Origin: Blautia sp.
Lineage (GTDB): Bacteria; Bacillota; Clostridia; Lachnospirales; Lachnospiraceae
Assembly: GCA_021772055.1 (NCBI GenBank)
Contig: JAETNR010000004.1
Span: 89,424-153,423 of the forward strand
Direction: 5' to 3'
DNA: 64,000 nucleotides
Shown: piece by piece, positions 16,457-25,757 of the stretch
Layout of the letters: each line of letters opens with the position of its first letter
Position numbering within the stretch: the first letter of the stretch is position 1
The notes under the pieces: model-generated
Databases searched by the model: none
What the model was told of the DNA's origin: nothing
Seen by the model: the letters and a program-made list of their open reading frames with translations, nothing else
Made by a program: the position numbers and the translations under genes

Positions 16457-17545
16457 TTACTGGTTCAGCAAACGCTTCTCATATTCGTCAAAATTATATT
16501 CTCTCTGCTGGAAATTATTAAAACGGTTCGGCGCACTGCTCTGGGGTGTCCTGGGCTGCGCGGCCTTTAAAAGCTTGCGCTGCTTATGTTCTGCATCCAG
16601 CACACGAATGTCATCTAAAGTTTTGACTTTCTTTTTCATCCAACCTGTCAGGATCTTGTCTGCGTACTGGAAGCTGGGCTGGCCGGTCTGGAGCACGGTC
16701 CTGCTGCAGGCCTCCTGGATCAGATCCATGGTAAAACCGAAATCCTTAAGCCATTTGTCCATCAGGACGATCTCGCTGTCAATGGGGTTGCGGCTGCTGA
16801 TCCCAAGGGCCTTCAGGATGGTAAAATATTCTTTGCTGTAGCGGGAGTTGGCCTCCTTGGCCATCTGAACCGTAGTGATGCCGGCTTCTGCCCAGGCAAG
16901 CGCCACAGTCTCAATATAACGGATGCTCTTATGGTTCCGGCTGACGCAGTATTCGATCAGATATTCGATCAGATCGGCAGAAAGGCTGAGACCGTCATAA
17001 AAGAAGAGAATCTTCTGCATTTCTGTGGAGGTCAGGGTTTTCCCGAGGTATTGTTCCGCAATGTAGAGAAGCTGGACAATATCTTCATTCTGCTTCAATT
17101 CCTGGATCCGGTCGGGGGTGAGGGCGGAAGGCTCGGGCTTCGGCTGGGAAGCATCTGCCGGATATTGCGGGGCCTCCCGGATCTCTATACTTTCAGAGGA
17201 AACAGGTTCTGTTTCTTTTGTATATGAGAAAGAAGATGCGGGAGTGCCGTTTATGGCCAGAATCGTAATTCCGCACAGCGTTTTCTCAGCGTCGTAATCC
17301 AGGGAAATCAGCTCCTGCTTTACCCAGTATTTCAGCGCACGAATCACGTCCCGCTCTGTACAGAGCAGGTTGTCAGCCATTTTCTCCAGGCTGAAGGAAA
17401 TGGGGGCATTGGAGAGCATTCGCACAAGGTAGATATAAACCTTCACAAATTCCCCGTTTGCTTCCGGCATGAAACGGTCGATAAAGTAATTGGACAATAC
17501 CGTAACTTCTGCTTTGGAAGAATTATGTAATGTAATCATATTCAT
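16457..17545 (-). CDS. dnaD: DnaD-domain primosome protein
   Basis: Replication-initiation/restart protein that helps recruit helicase and loader. It has ~360 aa. The N-terminal winged-helix region ('LSNYFIDRFMPEANGEFVKVYIYLVRML', 'RDVIRALKYWVKQELISLD') is followed by a DnaD-type domain pair around residues 155-330 ('EQYLGKTLTSTEMQKILFFYDGL', 'AWAEAGITTVQMAKEANSR', 'KILTGWMKKKVKTLDDI'). The C-terminus is polar and basic. The track starts at a GTG (17554); ATG 17545, nine bases inside, has a better upstream GAGTG and is used here. It leads a dnaD-dnaC-prs transcription unit whose upstream region carries a cluster of DnaA boxes. Confidence 0.87.
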   Translation of the reverse strand: MNMITLHNSSKAEVTVLSNYFIDRFMPEANGEFVKVYIYLVRMLSNAPISFSLEKMADNLLCTERDVIRALKYWVKQELISLDYDAEKTLCGITILAINGTPASSFSYTKETEPVSSESIEIREAPQYPADASQPKPEPSALTPDRIQELKQNEDIVQLLYIAEQYLGKTLTSTEMQKILFFYDGLSLSADLIEYLIEYCVSRNHKSIRYIETVALAWAEAGITTVQMAKEANSRYSKEYFTILKALGISSRNPIDSEIVLMDKWLKDFGFTMDLIQEACSRTVLQTGQPSFQYADKILTGWMKKKVKTLDDIRVLDAEHKQRKLLKAAQPRTPQSSAPNRFNNFQQREYNFDEYEKRLLNQ

Positions 17546-17635
17546 GAATATCACTCGCTTTCAAAATCCATTTGCTAAGTGCTCACATTATAGCACAACC
17601 ATTTTCAAAAGAGAACCACTTTTTTCCTGCACAAT

Positions 17636-17902
17636 TCATCCACATTCTGAATGTGGATAATGTGGATAATGTGGAAAGAGAATTTCCTCCAATGATTATT
17701 GCAAACCTTTCAAAACCTGCAGAAATCAAGAATTTTGGAAGAAAATGAAGAATTTTGACGAAATAGAATGGAGAATTATGTCAATCATATATTGTGGAAA
17801 AGAATCCACAAAGAGTGGGAGGAGGAAATGTGTATAAACCTGTGGATAATGTGGATAACTATGGTGAAACCCGATAAATACGGACTTTTTGAATGTGTAT
17901 AA
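17636..17902. promoter_or_regulatory. DnaA-box cluster upstream of dnaD
   Basis: TGTGGATAA, the exact complement of the TTATCCACA DnaA box, occurs at 17652-17660, 17661-17669, 17841-17849 and 17850-17858: two head-to-tail pairs 189 bp apart. One-mismatch boxes are TCATCCACA (17636-17644), TGTGTATAA (17829-17837 and 17894-17902) and TGTGGAAAA (17793-17801). The surroundings are AT-rich. This 450-bp gene-free stretch (17546-18002) also holds the murC terminator. It may be DnaA-controlled regulation of dnaD-dnaC or a DnaA-titration site; neither dnaA nor dnaN is nearby. Confidence 0.8.
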
Positions 17903-17910
17903 AAAAATTT

Positions 17911-17951
17911 AAAAAAAAGCCACTGCCTGTGTAAAAAACACAGGTAATGGC
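17911..17951 (-). terminator. Terminator of murC
   Basis: On the minus strand GCCATTACCTGTG pairs with CACAGGCAGTGGC across a T-rich loop and is followed by eight Ts. It lies 52 nt past the murC stop. Confidence 0.85.
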
Positions 17952-18002
17952 TGAAAAAGGCGGATGGTAGCAATGGTTCGGCCGAGACGGAACCATTAGG
18001 AT

Positions 18003-19382
18003 CTACTGCCCAAGGAGATGCTCTCCTATCTTAACCACGTCACCGGCACCCATGGTGATGAGCAGATCTCCCCTGGTACAATGTTCCAGAAGGTAGTTTT
18101 CAATCTCATCAAATGTGGAAAAGTATTCGCAGGGAGTTCCCAGAGCCCGGATCTGTTTCATCAGATCTTCTGAGGAGATTCCCAGAGTATCCGTTTCACG
18201 TGCAGCATAAATATCTGCCAGTACCACATGATCCGCAAGGGTAAGGGCCTTTGCAAACTCCGGAAGGAGCGCTTTTGTGCGGGAATATGTATGGGGCTGG
18301 AAAACGCACCAGGTTGTCTTGTGGGGATAATTCTTCGCTGCATGAAGGGTTGCCTCAATTTCGGTAGGATGATGGGCATAATCATCAATGATGGTGACGC
18401 CGGCCACCTCGCCCTTATGCTGGAAACGGCGGTCTGTACCTGTAAAGCCGTTGAGGCCTTCCGTAATATCCTGCTCTCTGATATTCAGGAGCTGCGCCAC
18501 TGCAATGGAGGCAAGGGCATTGGAAACATTGTGGATTCCGGGAACCTTCAGGCTGAAATGTCCGACCGGCATACCTTTGAAAAGTGCAGTAAAGGATGCG
18601 TGCCCGAATGCATCATAGGTAATGTTGCTGGCAGTATAGTCTGCTTCTCCTTCCAGACTGTAGGTGATAACCCGGCAGGGCAGATCTTTGATGATCTTTT
18701 CATAAGCAGGCGTATCCTTGTTGATGACCAGAGTTCCGTCTTCAGGAAGAAGCTCTGCAAATTTGCGGAAGGAATGGCGGATATCCTCAATATCTTTAAA
18801 GAAATCCAGATGGTCAGCGTCAATGTTCAGGATCACACTGATCTTCGGGAAAAAGCTTAAAAAGCTGTTGGTATACTCACATGCTTCCGTTAGGAAGGTT
18901 TCGGATCGGCCGACACGGATATTGCCCCCAATGGCAGGAAGAATTCCGCCTACACTGATGGTAGGGTCACAGTTTCCTGCCAGAAGAATGTGGGAGATCA
19001 TGGATGTTGTCGTGGTTTTTCCGTGAGTACCGGAAACGGCAATGGGGGTATGGTAGTTGCGCATAATCTGGCCCAGAAGCTGGGCGCGGGTAAGCATGGG
19101 AAGCCCTTTTGAGGCTGCACAGGCAAACTCCGGATTGTCCGGATGAATGGCTGCGGTATATACTACCACCTGAACAGATTCTTCTATATTAGATGCACGC
19201 TGCCCATAAAAAATCCTGGCGCCGCGTTCTTCAAGAGCTTTGGTCAGGGGGCTTTCTTTGGCATCGGAACCGGAAACGGTAAAATTCTCTTCCAGAAGGA
19301 TTTCCGCAAGACCGCTCATGCTGATGCCGCCGATGCCAATAAAATGGATGTGCAGCGGTTTATGAAAGTCTATCTGATACAT
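18003..19382 (-). CDS. murC: UDP-N-acetylmuramate--L-alanine ligase
   Basis: ATP-dependent ligase that adds the first amino acid (L-Ala) of the peptidoglycan stem peptide, in the cytosol. 459 aa, normal for MurC. The N-terminal UDP-binding Rossmann domain has 'HFIGIGGISMSGLAEIL', the central ATPase 'VSGTHGKTTTTSMISHIL' (P-loop), 'LTEACEYTNSFL' and 'ILNIDADHLDFF', and the C-terminal domain 'IDDYAHHPTEIEATL' and 'FQPHTYSRT'. ATG 19382 follows AAGGAG with nine bases between. It is a single-gene unit with its own terminator; palindromic element B lies 95 nt upstream, between it and the divergent MATE gene. Confidence 0.97.
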   Translation of the reverse strand: MYQIDFHKPLHIHFIGIGGISMSGLAEILLEENFTVSGSDAKESPLTKALEERGARIFYGQRASNIEESVQVVVYTAAIHPDNPEFACAASKGLPMLTRAQLLGQIMRNYHTPIAVSGTHGKTTTTSMISHILLAGNCDPTISVGGILPAIGGNIRVGRSETFLTEACEYTNSFLSFFPKISVILNIDADHLDFFKDIEDIRHSFRKFAELLPEDGTLVINKDTPAYEKIIKDLPCRVITYSLEGEADYTASNITYDAFGHASFTALFKGMPVGHFSLKVPGIHNVSNALASIAVAQLLNIREQDITEGLNGFTGTDRRFQHKGEVAGVTIIDDYAHHPTEIEATLHAAKNYPHKTTWCVFQPHTYSRTKALLPEFAKALTLADHVVLADIYAARETDTLGISSEDLMKQIRALGTPCEYFSTFDEIENYLLEHCTRGDLLITMGAGDVVKIGEHLLGQ

Positions 19383-19476
19383 AATCTTAATCTCCTTGAT
19401 TTTTTGTCCTTTTATTATACGCCCAATGAGCGGAAATGAAAAGTGTTTCTTTCAGAGGGGGGCTTTGCGGGGGGAC

Positions 19477-19642
19477 GGGCGGTCTGCATTTCACTGGGCA
19501 GGGAAGGGGCTGCGGGGCGGGGAAGGACACCTGTCTTAAGAGTGCTGCGGTTTCTAAGGCTCCTGCAAATGCAGCGCTCTTAAGACAGGTGTCCTTCCCC
19601 GCCCCGCAGCCCCTTCCCTGCCCAGTGAAATGCAGACCGCCC
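19477..19642. repeat. Palindromic element B: 72-bp inverted arms
   Basis: Arms 19477-19548 and 19571-19642 are reverse complements with a single mismatch in 72 bp; the loop is 22 nt. It contains the same ATTTCACTGGGCAGGGAAGG and GACACCTGTCTTAAGAG blocks as element A. It lies between the divergent murC and MATE genes. The two ORFs called here (19387-19653 and 19436-19645) read the palindrome from opposite strands and are not genes. Confidence 0.95.
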
Positions 19643-19787
19643 TGATATTTCAAAGTTCTACTATACTTTTCGTGAGATTCAAAGTATAATATAGGGCAGT
19701 GTCAGTATATAGAGGGTAATACGTCCATTTGCGCTGATACTCCTTTGGACGAAAAATATGTAAGATAAGAAGAGAAAGGATATTATT

Positions 19788-21146
19788 GTGAGAGACCGCA
19801 TTTTTTCCGACAAACGATTTAACAGACAGCTTTTCAGGCTGGCTATGCCCATTGTGATTCAGAGCCTTATGCTTGCATCTGTAGCGGCAGCCGATGCTTT
19901 TATGCTGGGAGGCGTGGATCAGAATTCCATGTCTGCCGTTTCTCTGGCATCGCAGATCCAGTTTATTCAGAATATGGCAATTTCAGCTATTGTGGCTGCT
20001 GCAGCTATTTTAGGCGCGCAGTACTGGGGGAAAGGCGACCGGGACACGATTGGAAAGATATTTTGCCTGTGTATCCGTATTTGTTTTTTGCTTTCCTTCG
20101 TTTTTTTTATAGGATGCGTTTTTTTTCCGCGTTATCTGATGTTTCTGTTTACCAATGAAGAAACGCTGATCGCTATCGGGATCCGCTATCTTCGGATTGC
20201 AGGATGGTCTTATTTGCTGACCGGGATTTCCCAGTGTTATCTTACGATCCTGAAAGTAACAGATCACACGGCAGATTCCGCAAAGATCAGTACTGCTGCA
20301 GTTCTCATCAATATTGTATTAAATGCGGTTCTGATCTTCGGACTTTTTGGAGTAACGGCTATGGGGGTTCAGGGTGCTGCCGTTGCCACACTGACAGCAC
20401 GTGCGATTGAGCTTATCTGGTGTATCCTGCTGTCGTTAAAAAAAGGCTATATCCGTCTGAACCTGGGGGGACTTCTGAAGCGCTATCCTTTGCTGACAAA
20501 AGACTTTACCCGCTGTTTCCTGCCGCTTTTGGGTGCGTCACTTCTGTGGGGAATCGGGTTTACCTCTTATACCGCGTTCATGGGACATATGGGGACTGAC
20601 GCAGCCGCTGCCAACTCCATCGCATCGGTTGTCCGTGACCTTGTATGCTGTATGTGCAACGGTATTTCCAGCGGCGGAGGCATTCTGGTGGGGAATGAAC
20701 TTGGAGCGGGCAATCTGGAACGGGGAAAACTGTACGGTGACCGTCTGATGAAGATCAGCTTTCTTTTAGGGCTCGCATCTACGGCGATCATGTTTGCGGT
20801 AACGCCCCTGCTCCTTAAGGCAGTCAGGCTGACGGATCAGGCACAGAAATATCTGCTGGGGATGATGTGTGTCATGGCTGTTTATATGATCGGCCGTACG
20901 GTCAATACAGTGATTATCAACGGTATTTTCGCCGCAGGGGGAGATACGATGTTTGATATGTACAGCCTTGTTGTTACCATGTGGATGCTGGCAGTTCCGC
21001 TGGCTGCCCTGGGCTGCTTTGTGTTCCACTGGCCTGTGATAGTAGTATATGCATGTACCTGCCTCGATGAGGTCGGTAAAATTCCCTGGGTAATGCATCA
21101 TTACAAGAAATACAAATGGGTGAAGGACCTGACGAGAGAAATGTAA
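19788..21146 (+). CDS. MATE family efflux transporter (first copy)
   Basis: 452-aa inner-membrane exporter of the MATE/NorM type, expected to use a cation gradient to expel drugs or metabolites. About twelve hydrophobic segments form two similar halves; 'LAMPIVIQSLMLASVAAADAFMLGGV' at the N-terminus and 'GISSGGGILVGNELGAGNLERGKLYG' at the start of the second half are typical of MatE domains. The start is GTG at 19788 with AGAAAGGA upstream. A strong terminator follows. Substrate cannot be told. It is a different protein from the second MATE gene at 50.1 kb. Confidence 0.9.
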   Translation: MRDRIFSDKRFNRQLFRLAMPIVIQSLMLASVAAADAFMLGGVDQNSMSAVSLASQIQFIQNMAISAIVAAAAILGAQYWGKGDRDTIGKIFCLCIRICFLLSFVFFIGCVFFPRYLMFLFTNEETLIAIGIRYLRIAGWSYLLTGISQCYLTILKVTDHTADSAKISTAAVLINIVLNAVLIFGLFGVTAMGVQGAAVATLTARAIELIWCILLSLKKGYIRLNLGGLLKRYPLLTKDFTRCFLPLLGASLLWGIGFTSYTAFMGHMGTDAAAANSIASVVRDLVCCMCNGISSGGGILVGNELGAGNLERGKLYGDRLMKISFLLGLASTAIMFAVTPLLLKAVRLTDQAQKYLLGMMCVMAVYMIGRTVNTVIINGIFAAGGDTMFDMYSLVVTMWMLAVPLAALGCFVFHWPVIVVYACTCLDEVGKIPWVMHHYKKYKWVKDLTREM

Positions 21147-21167
21147 AATAGCAATAAGACGAGTTGT

Positions 21168-21214
21168 AAAATCCCGGCAGAGCTGCTGTGAGCGGCTGAT
21201 CTGCCGGGATTTTT
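21168..21214 (+). terminator. Intrinsic terminator of the MATE gene
   Basis: AAATCCCGGCAG (21168-21179) pairs with CTGCCGGGATTT (21201-21212), followed by TTTG. Confidence 0.85.
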
Positions 21215-21393
21215 GTCGGGCCGGGAAGTGACTGCCCCAATATTTGAAACCATATTTCAGAAAATATGTCGAAAAAAGTCAAAATATGTAAAAAATGCAC
21301 AATAAAGGCGGCGAAAACATTTTGGATGCGTGATTTTCGTATACAATAATAATAAAAAAAGGAAAAAAGAGGGTAAAATTATTGTAAAAAATG

Positions 21394-21422
21394 TTCACTA
21401 TTCTGGTAGAGTATGGTATAAT
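21394..21422 (+). promoter_or_regulatory. glgCD promoter
   Basis: TTCACT (21394-21399), 17-nt spacer, TATAAT (21417-21422) preceded by TGG (extended -10). The ATG of glgC is about 26 nt after the expected start site. Confidence 0.65.
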
Positions 21423-21453
21423 GTTGTAATCATAACATACAAGAGGTGATTGC

Positions 21454-22731
21454 ATGATCAAGAAAGAAATGATTGCCATGCTTTTAGCCGGAGGACAAGG
21501 AAGCCGGCTGGGAGTTCTGACAGAAAAAGTGGCTAAACCGGCAGTCGCTTTCGGCGGAAAATATCGTATTATAGACTTCCCCTTAAGTAATTGCATCAAT
21601 TCAGGCATAGATACGGTAGGTGTTTTAACGCAATATCAGCCATTGCGCCTCAATACACACATAGGGATCGGTATTCCGTGGGACCTGGACAGAAATGAAG
21701 GCGGTGTAACCGTACTTCCTCCTTATGAGAAGAGCTCCAATAGCGAATGGTATACGGGAACCGCCAATGCAATTTACCAGAACCTGGATTATATGGAACA
21801 GTACAATCCGGATTATGTCCTGATACTTTCCGGAGACCATATTTATAAAATGGATTACGAAGTGATGCTGGATTTTCATAAGGCGAATAAGGCAGACATT
21901 ACCATTGCATGTATGCCCGTTCCAATGGAAGAAGCCAGCCGTTTCGGCATCATGGTAACAGATGAGACCAGCCGCATTTTAGAATTTGAAGAAAAGCCTG
22001 AGAAGCCGAGCAGTAATCTGGCTTCCATGGGAATTTATATTTTTAGCTGGCGTGTTCTGAAAGAGGCCCTGATCGCCTTGAAAGACCAGAGCAACTGTGA
22101 CTTTGGCAAACATATCCTTCCTTATTGTAAGGAACATGGGCAGAACCTTTTTGCATATGAGTACAATGGCTACTGGAAGGATGTGGGGACCCTGGGCTCC
22201 TATTGGGAAGCCAATATGGAACTGATCGACATTATTCCGGAATTTAATTTATATGAAGAATTCTGGAGAATCTATACAAAAGGAGATATTATTCCTCCCC
22301 AGTATATTTCTAATGAGGCTGTGACAGACAGATGCCTTATTGGAGAAGGTGCTGAAGTTTACGGTGAAGTGCGCAACTCCGTGATAGGTCCCAATGTTGT
22401 CATTGGAAAAGGCAGTATTGTGAGAGATTCCATTATCATGAGAAACTCCGTGGTAGGAGAGAACGTTGTAATGGACAAGGCCATCGTTGCAGAGGATGTT
22501 GTAATTGGCAACCAGGTTGTCCTCGGATGCGGTGAGGAAGCCCCCAATGTGTTGAAGCCGGCAGTATATGCTTTCGGCATTGCGACGATCGGAGAGAAGA
22601 GCGTGATTCCCGACAATGTAAGAATCGGCAAAAATACGGCCATATCCGGTGTGACGACTCCTGCGGACTATCCGGGGGGAATGCTGCCAAGCGGACAGGT
22701 AATTGCGGTAAAGGACGGTGATGAGGCATGA
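21454..22731 (+). CDS. glgC: Glucose-1-phosphate adenylyltransferase
   Basis: Makes ADP-glucose from glucose-1-phosphate and ATP, the committed step of bacterial glycogen synthesis. 425 aa. The N-terminal nucleotidyltransferase domain has '[24 protein letters not shown]', '[13 protein letters not shown]' and '[13 protein letters not shown]'; '[17 protein letters not shown]' is the sugar-phosphate region. The C-terminal left-handed beta-helix shows hexapeptide repeats ('[21 protein letters not shown]'). AGAGGTGAT lies before ATG 21454. It overlaps glgD by four bases (ATGA). No glycogen synthase or branching enzyme is in the window. Confidence 0.96.
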   Translation: MIKKEMIAMLLAGGQGSRLGVLTEKVAKPAVAFGGKYRIIDFPLSNCINSGIDTVGVLTQYQPLRLNTHIGIGIPWDLDRNEGGVTVLPPYEKSSNSEWYTGTANAIYQNLDYMEQYNPDYVLILSGDHIYKMDYEVMLDFHKANKADITIACMPVPMEEASRFGIMVTDETSRILEFEEKPEKPSSNLASMGIYIFSWRVLKEALIALKDQSNCDFGKHILPYCKEHGQNLFAYEYNGYWKDVGTLGSYWEANMELIDIIPEFNLYEEFWRIYTKGDIIPPQYISNEAVTDRCLIGEGAEVYGEVRNSVIGPNVVIGKGSIVRDSIIMRNSVVGENVVMDKAIVAEDVVIGNQVVLGCGEEAPNVLKPAVYAFGIATIGEKSVIPDNVRIGKNTAISGVTTPADYPGGMLPSGQVIAVKDGDEA

Positions 22732-23846
22732 GAGCAATCGGAATTATTTTGGCAGGCGGCAATAATAACCGTATGAGGGAGCTATCCAACAAGAGAGCAA
22801 TCGCAGCGATGCCTGTGGGAGGAAGCTACAGAAGCATTGATTTTGCATTGAGCAACATGGCCAATTCTCATATCCAGAAGGTTGCCGTGCTGACACAATA
22901 CAATGCCCGTTCCCTGAATGAGCATTTAAGCTCTTCCAAATGGTGGGATTTCGGCAGAAAACAGGGAGGACTCTTTGTCTTCACCCCTACGATTACCAAA
23001 GAAAACAGCCTGTGGTATCAGGGGACTGCAGATGCAATCTACCAGAACCTGAACTTTTTGAAGAACAGCCATGAACCCTATGCGGTAATCGCTTCCGGCG
23101 ACTGTGTTTATAAACTGGACTATAACAAAGTTCTGGAATACCACATTGCCAAAAGAGCAGACATTACCGTGGTATGTACCACCTGTAAAGATCAGAACGA
23201 AGTAGAACGTTTCGGCGTGCTTCGGATGAATGAGGACAACAGGATCGAAGAATTTGAAGAAAAGCCTATTGTTTCCGCTTATAATACGATCTCGGCAGGA
23301 ATTTATGTGATCCGCAGAAGACAGCTTATTGAAATGATCGAGCGGGCTGCCATGGAGGGCAGAAATGATTTTGTAAGGGATATTCTGATCCGCTACAAAA
23401 ATCTAAAGAGAATTTACGGTTATAAGATTGACAGCTACTGGAATAATATCTCCACTGCAGAAGCATATTTTAAAACCAATATGGATTTCCTGAAGCCGGA
23501 GATCCGGAATTATTTCTTCAAACAGGAACCTTCTATTAAGACCAAGATTGACGATCTACCGCCCGCGAAATACAATCCCGGCGCTGCGGTGAAAAACAGT
23601 CTGATCTCCAGCGGATGTATTATTAATGGTGTTGTGGAGAATTCTGTTCTGTTTAAAGATGTATTTATAGGCAATAATTGCGTGATTAAAAATTCGGTAA
23701 TTCTCAACAATGTTTATATAGGTGATAATACTCATATTGAGAATTGCATTGTAGAAAGCCGGGATACGATCAAAGCTAATTCGTATTACCGTGGCGACGG
23801 CGAAATTAAGATTGTTGTGGAAAAAAACGAGCGCTACAGCATATAG
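22728..23846 (+). CDS. glgD: GlgD, non-catalytic/regulatory paralogue of GlgC
   Basis: 372 aa, co-translated with glgC through an ATGA overlap. It keeps the GlgC layout (N-terminal '[20 protein letters not shown]', '[15 protein letters not shown]', C-terminal hexapeptide helix) but departs from catalytic consensus: the GxGxRL loop reads '[10 protein letters not shown]', and '[13 protein letters not shown]' replaces the [10 protein letters not shown] box. In Firmicutes, GlgC and GlgD form a mixed ADP-glucose pyrophosphorylase in which GlgD boosts activity; that role is assumed here from the family. spoVG follows 39 nt downstream. Confidence 0.92.
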   Translation: MRAIGIILAGGNNNRMRELSNKRAIAAMPVGGSYRSIDFALSNMANSHIQKVAVLTQYNARSLNEHLSSSKWWDFGRKQGGLFVFTPTITKENSLWYQGTADAIYQNLNFLKNSHEPYAVIASGDCVYKLDYNKVLEYHIAKRADITVVCTTCKDQNEVERFGVLRMNEDNRIEEFEEKPIVSAYNTISAGIYVIRRRQLIEMIERAAMEGRNDFVRDILIRYKNLKRIYGYKIDSYWNNISTAEAYFKTNMDFLKPEIRNYFFKQEPSIKTKIDDLPPAKYNPGAAVKNSLISSGCIINGVVENSVLFKDVFIGNNCVIKNSVILNNVYIGDNTHIENCIVESRDTIKANSYYRGDGEIKIVVEKNERYSI

Positions 23847-23885
23847 CTTTGGAATAGTGGCGAAAAAGGAAAGGGGAAAGCAAGG

Positions 23886-24167
23886 ATGAACATAACTGAT
23901 GTACGCGTGAGAAAAGTTGCAAAAGAGGGAAAGATGAAGGCTGTTGTTTCGATTACCATTGATGAGGAGTTTGTAGTACACGACATCAAGGTGATTGAAG
24001 GGGAAAAAGGCCTCTTTATTGCGATGCCCAGCCGTAAGGCAACGGATGGAGAATATCGCGATATCGCGCATCCAATCAATTCTGCTACAAGAGACCGGAT
24101 CCAGACCATAATTCTGGAGAAATACCAGGAAGTCATGGCAGAAGAACCGGAAGCGGCTGCGGAGTGA
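23886..24167 (+). CDS. spoVG: Septation/RNA-binding regulator SpoVG
   Basis: 93-aa small basic/acidic protein, full length for the family, with the invariant start '[11 protein letters not shown]', central '[19 protein letters not shown]' and '[22 protein letters not shown]'. SpoVG binds nucleic acid and influences sporulation septum timing and many regulons in Firmicutes; which targets apply here is not visible. AAGG directly precedes the ATG with GGGGAAAG further upstream. It ends in a strong terminator and probably shares the glgCD promoter. Confidence 0.97.
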   Translation: MNITDVRVRKVAKEGKMKAVVSITIDEEFVVHDIKVIEGEKGLFIAMPSRKATDGEYRDIAHPINSATRDRIQTIILEKYQEVMAEEPEAAAE

Positions 24168-24217
24168 TCCGTATTTTCCGTCTGCAGGAAGAAACGCAGC
24201 ATTTTATGATAAGTGTC

Positions 24218-24254
24218 AAATACGGTGTCCCGGGGTATGGGACACCGTATTTTA
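24218..24254 (+). terminator. Terminator of the glgC-glgD-spoVG unit
   Basis: AAATACGGTGTCCC pairs perfectly (14 bp) with GGGACACCGTATTT over a short loop, then TATT. Confidence 0.85.
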
Positions 24255-24296
24255 TTGGTAAATGTTACATACTTGTTACAAAATATAAATAAAATA

Positions 24297-24326
24297 TTGA
24301 TTTTTTAATATAGTATGTGTTATACT
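24297..24326 (+). promoter_or_regulatory. Promoter of the 3D-domain protein gene
   Basis: TTGATT (24297-24302), 18-nt spacer, TATACT (24321-24326) in an AT-rich region; the ATG is at 24364 behind TGGAGG. Confidence 0.65.
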
Positions 24327-24363
24327 TAACCTGCGGAAAATCATAACATTCTGGAGGTTATTT

Positions 24364-25656
24364 ATGAAGATAAAGAGAATTCTTTCACTGTTGCTTGCCG
24401 GTGTTTTGACTGTTTCCATTGGGACTTCTGCATGGGCTTCCACAGAAGATGAAATCGCTTATGCGAGGGAACAGAAGCAGCAGGCGGAAAACGGACTTGC
24501 ACAGACCGAGGCATCCATTAGCAGCCTGGAAGGCAAGAAACAGGAGCTGGAAAGCTATCTGGCGAATCTGGATGCCCAATATCAGGAATTAACGAACAGT
24601 CTGGCAGAGCTTGATGCAGAAGCATCCGCAAAGAAGAAAGAACTGAAGCAGGTAAAAAAAGATTTGGAGAAAGCCCGTAAGACTGCCCAGAAGCAGTACG
24701 AAGCTATGAAGCTGCGGATAGTTTATATGTATGAGAATGGTGGAGGCACCATGCTGGAACGGCTGCTATCTGCCAAAAGCATTGCGGATTTTTTGAATCA
24801 GGCGGAAAATGTATCGCAGCTTTCCCAATATGACAGAGACATGCTGAGAAAATATGAGGAAATCCGGGAAAACGTCAAAGAACAGGAACAGCAGGTGATT
24901 GAGGAAGCCAATGCCATAAAGGCGCTTCAGGAAGAAAAAACAGCGAAGCAGCAGGAAGTGCAGGCAATGGCGGAAAGCACAAGCGCGGATATTACTACAT
25001 ATGTGAATGAAATCAGCGCTACAAGAGCAGAAGCCAGTGCTTTGATGGCAGAAATCAATCAGGCGGACAACAATATTTCTGCACTGCTGGAGCAGGCAGA
25101 AGCAGAAAAAGCCGCAGCGGCCGCAGCAGCAGAAGCGGAGAGAGCAGCGGCAGAGGCAGAAAGAGAAGCTGCCCAGGAAGTTCCGGAAGAGGAGGAAAGC
25201 CAGAGCATGGCCGAATATGACCCGGAAACAGATACCACAGAATCCTCCAGCAGTTCCACAAGCAGTGCAATCATTGTGGAAGAAGAGGATGACGAGGATG
25301 AGGAACGTTACAGAGATTCCTACGATGGCAGCACAGGCGGGGATGCCTGGGAGGAAACCTCTTCCGGCTCCGCTCAGGGAACCTATCTTGGAAATTTCCG
25401 TCTTACCGGCTACTGTAACTGCGCACAGTGCTGCGGAACTGCCGGAAATGCAACTGCCAGCGGTGTGATGCCTACCTCCGGCCATACAGTTGCCATGGCA
25501 GGAGTACCTTTCGGAACCCAGCTTTCCATCAATGGTACTATTTATACAGTAGAAGATTTGGGAACACCCTATGGTCATGTTGATATTTATTTTGACAGCC
25601 ATGAGGCAGCTTTGAGCTTCGGTTCCCAGTACGCAGATGTGTATCAGGTAAATTAA
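24364..25656 (+). CDS. Secreted coiled-coil protein with C-terminal 3D domain
   Basis: 430-aa exported cell-wall protein. The signal peptide ends near 'GTSAWAS' (residue ~27). Residues ~30-265 are a long coiled coil of the PcsB/CwlO type ('EQKQQAENGLAQTEASISSLE..', 'RIVYMYENGGGTMLERLLSAKS'). Then come an Ala/Glu-rich stretch, an acidic Ser/Asp linker, and from ~340 a 3D (double-psi beta-barrel) domain: 'GNFRLTGYCNCAQCCG', 'VAMAGVPFGTQLSI' and 'VEDLGTPYGHVDIYFDSHEAA'. The final HVDIYFDSH element carries the Asp residues that name the 3D family, implicated in lytic transglycosylase-like activity. PcsB/CwlO proteins normally end in CHAP or NlpC/P60, so this is a different catalytic end. Monocistronic. 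Confidence 0.88.
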   Translation: MKIKRILSLLLAGVLTVSIGTSAWASTEDEIAYAREQKQQAENGLAQTEASISSLEGKKQELESYLANLDAQYQELTNSLAELDAEASAKKKELKQVKKDLEKARKTAQKQYEAMKLRIVYMYENGGGTMLERLLSAKSIADFLNQAENVSQLSQYDRDMLRKYEEIRENVKEQEQQVIEEANAIKALQEEKTAKQQEVQAMAESTSADITTYVNEISATRAEASALMAEINQADNNISALLEQAEAEKAAAAAAAEAERAAAEAEREAAQEVPEEEESQSMAEYDPETDTTESSSSSTSSAIIVEEEDDEDEERYRDSYDGSTGGDAWEETSSGSAQGTYLGNFRLTGYCNCAQCCGTAGNATASGVMPTSGHTVAMAGVPFGTQLSINGTIYTVEDLGTPYGHVDIYFDSHEAALSFGSQYADVYQVN

Positions 25657-25675
25657 AGAGAGACGGGGAAATCCG

Positions 25676-25718
25676 GCAAACAAAAAAGATGGCTGTCACA
25701 GCCATCTTTTTTGTTTGC
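25676..25718. terminator. Bidirectional terminator, perfect 20-bp stem
   Basis: GCAAACAAAAAAGATGGCTG - TCA - CAGCCATCTTTTTTGTTTGC: a perfect palindrome with T-runs on both strands, placed between convergent genes. Confidence 0.93.
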
Positions 25719-25757
25719 TGTAAACTGCAGCCCGGCAGGAGGACAATCTGATGAAGG

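Noticed and set aside
17546-18002. Chromosomal replication origin
   Set aside because: DnaA boxes and AT-richness suggest it, but dnaA, dnaN, rpmH and gyr genes are absent and the neighbours are dnaD and murC. Kept as a DnaA-box cluster only.
19387-19653. Two overlapping ORFs on opposite strands within element B
   Set aside because: They translate the two arms of one palindrome, giving nearly the same peptide from both strands; no ribosome site. They are an artefact of the repeat.
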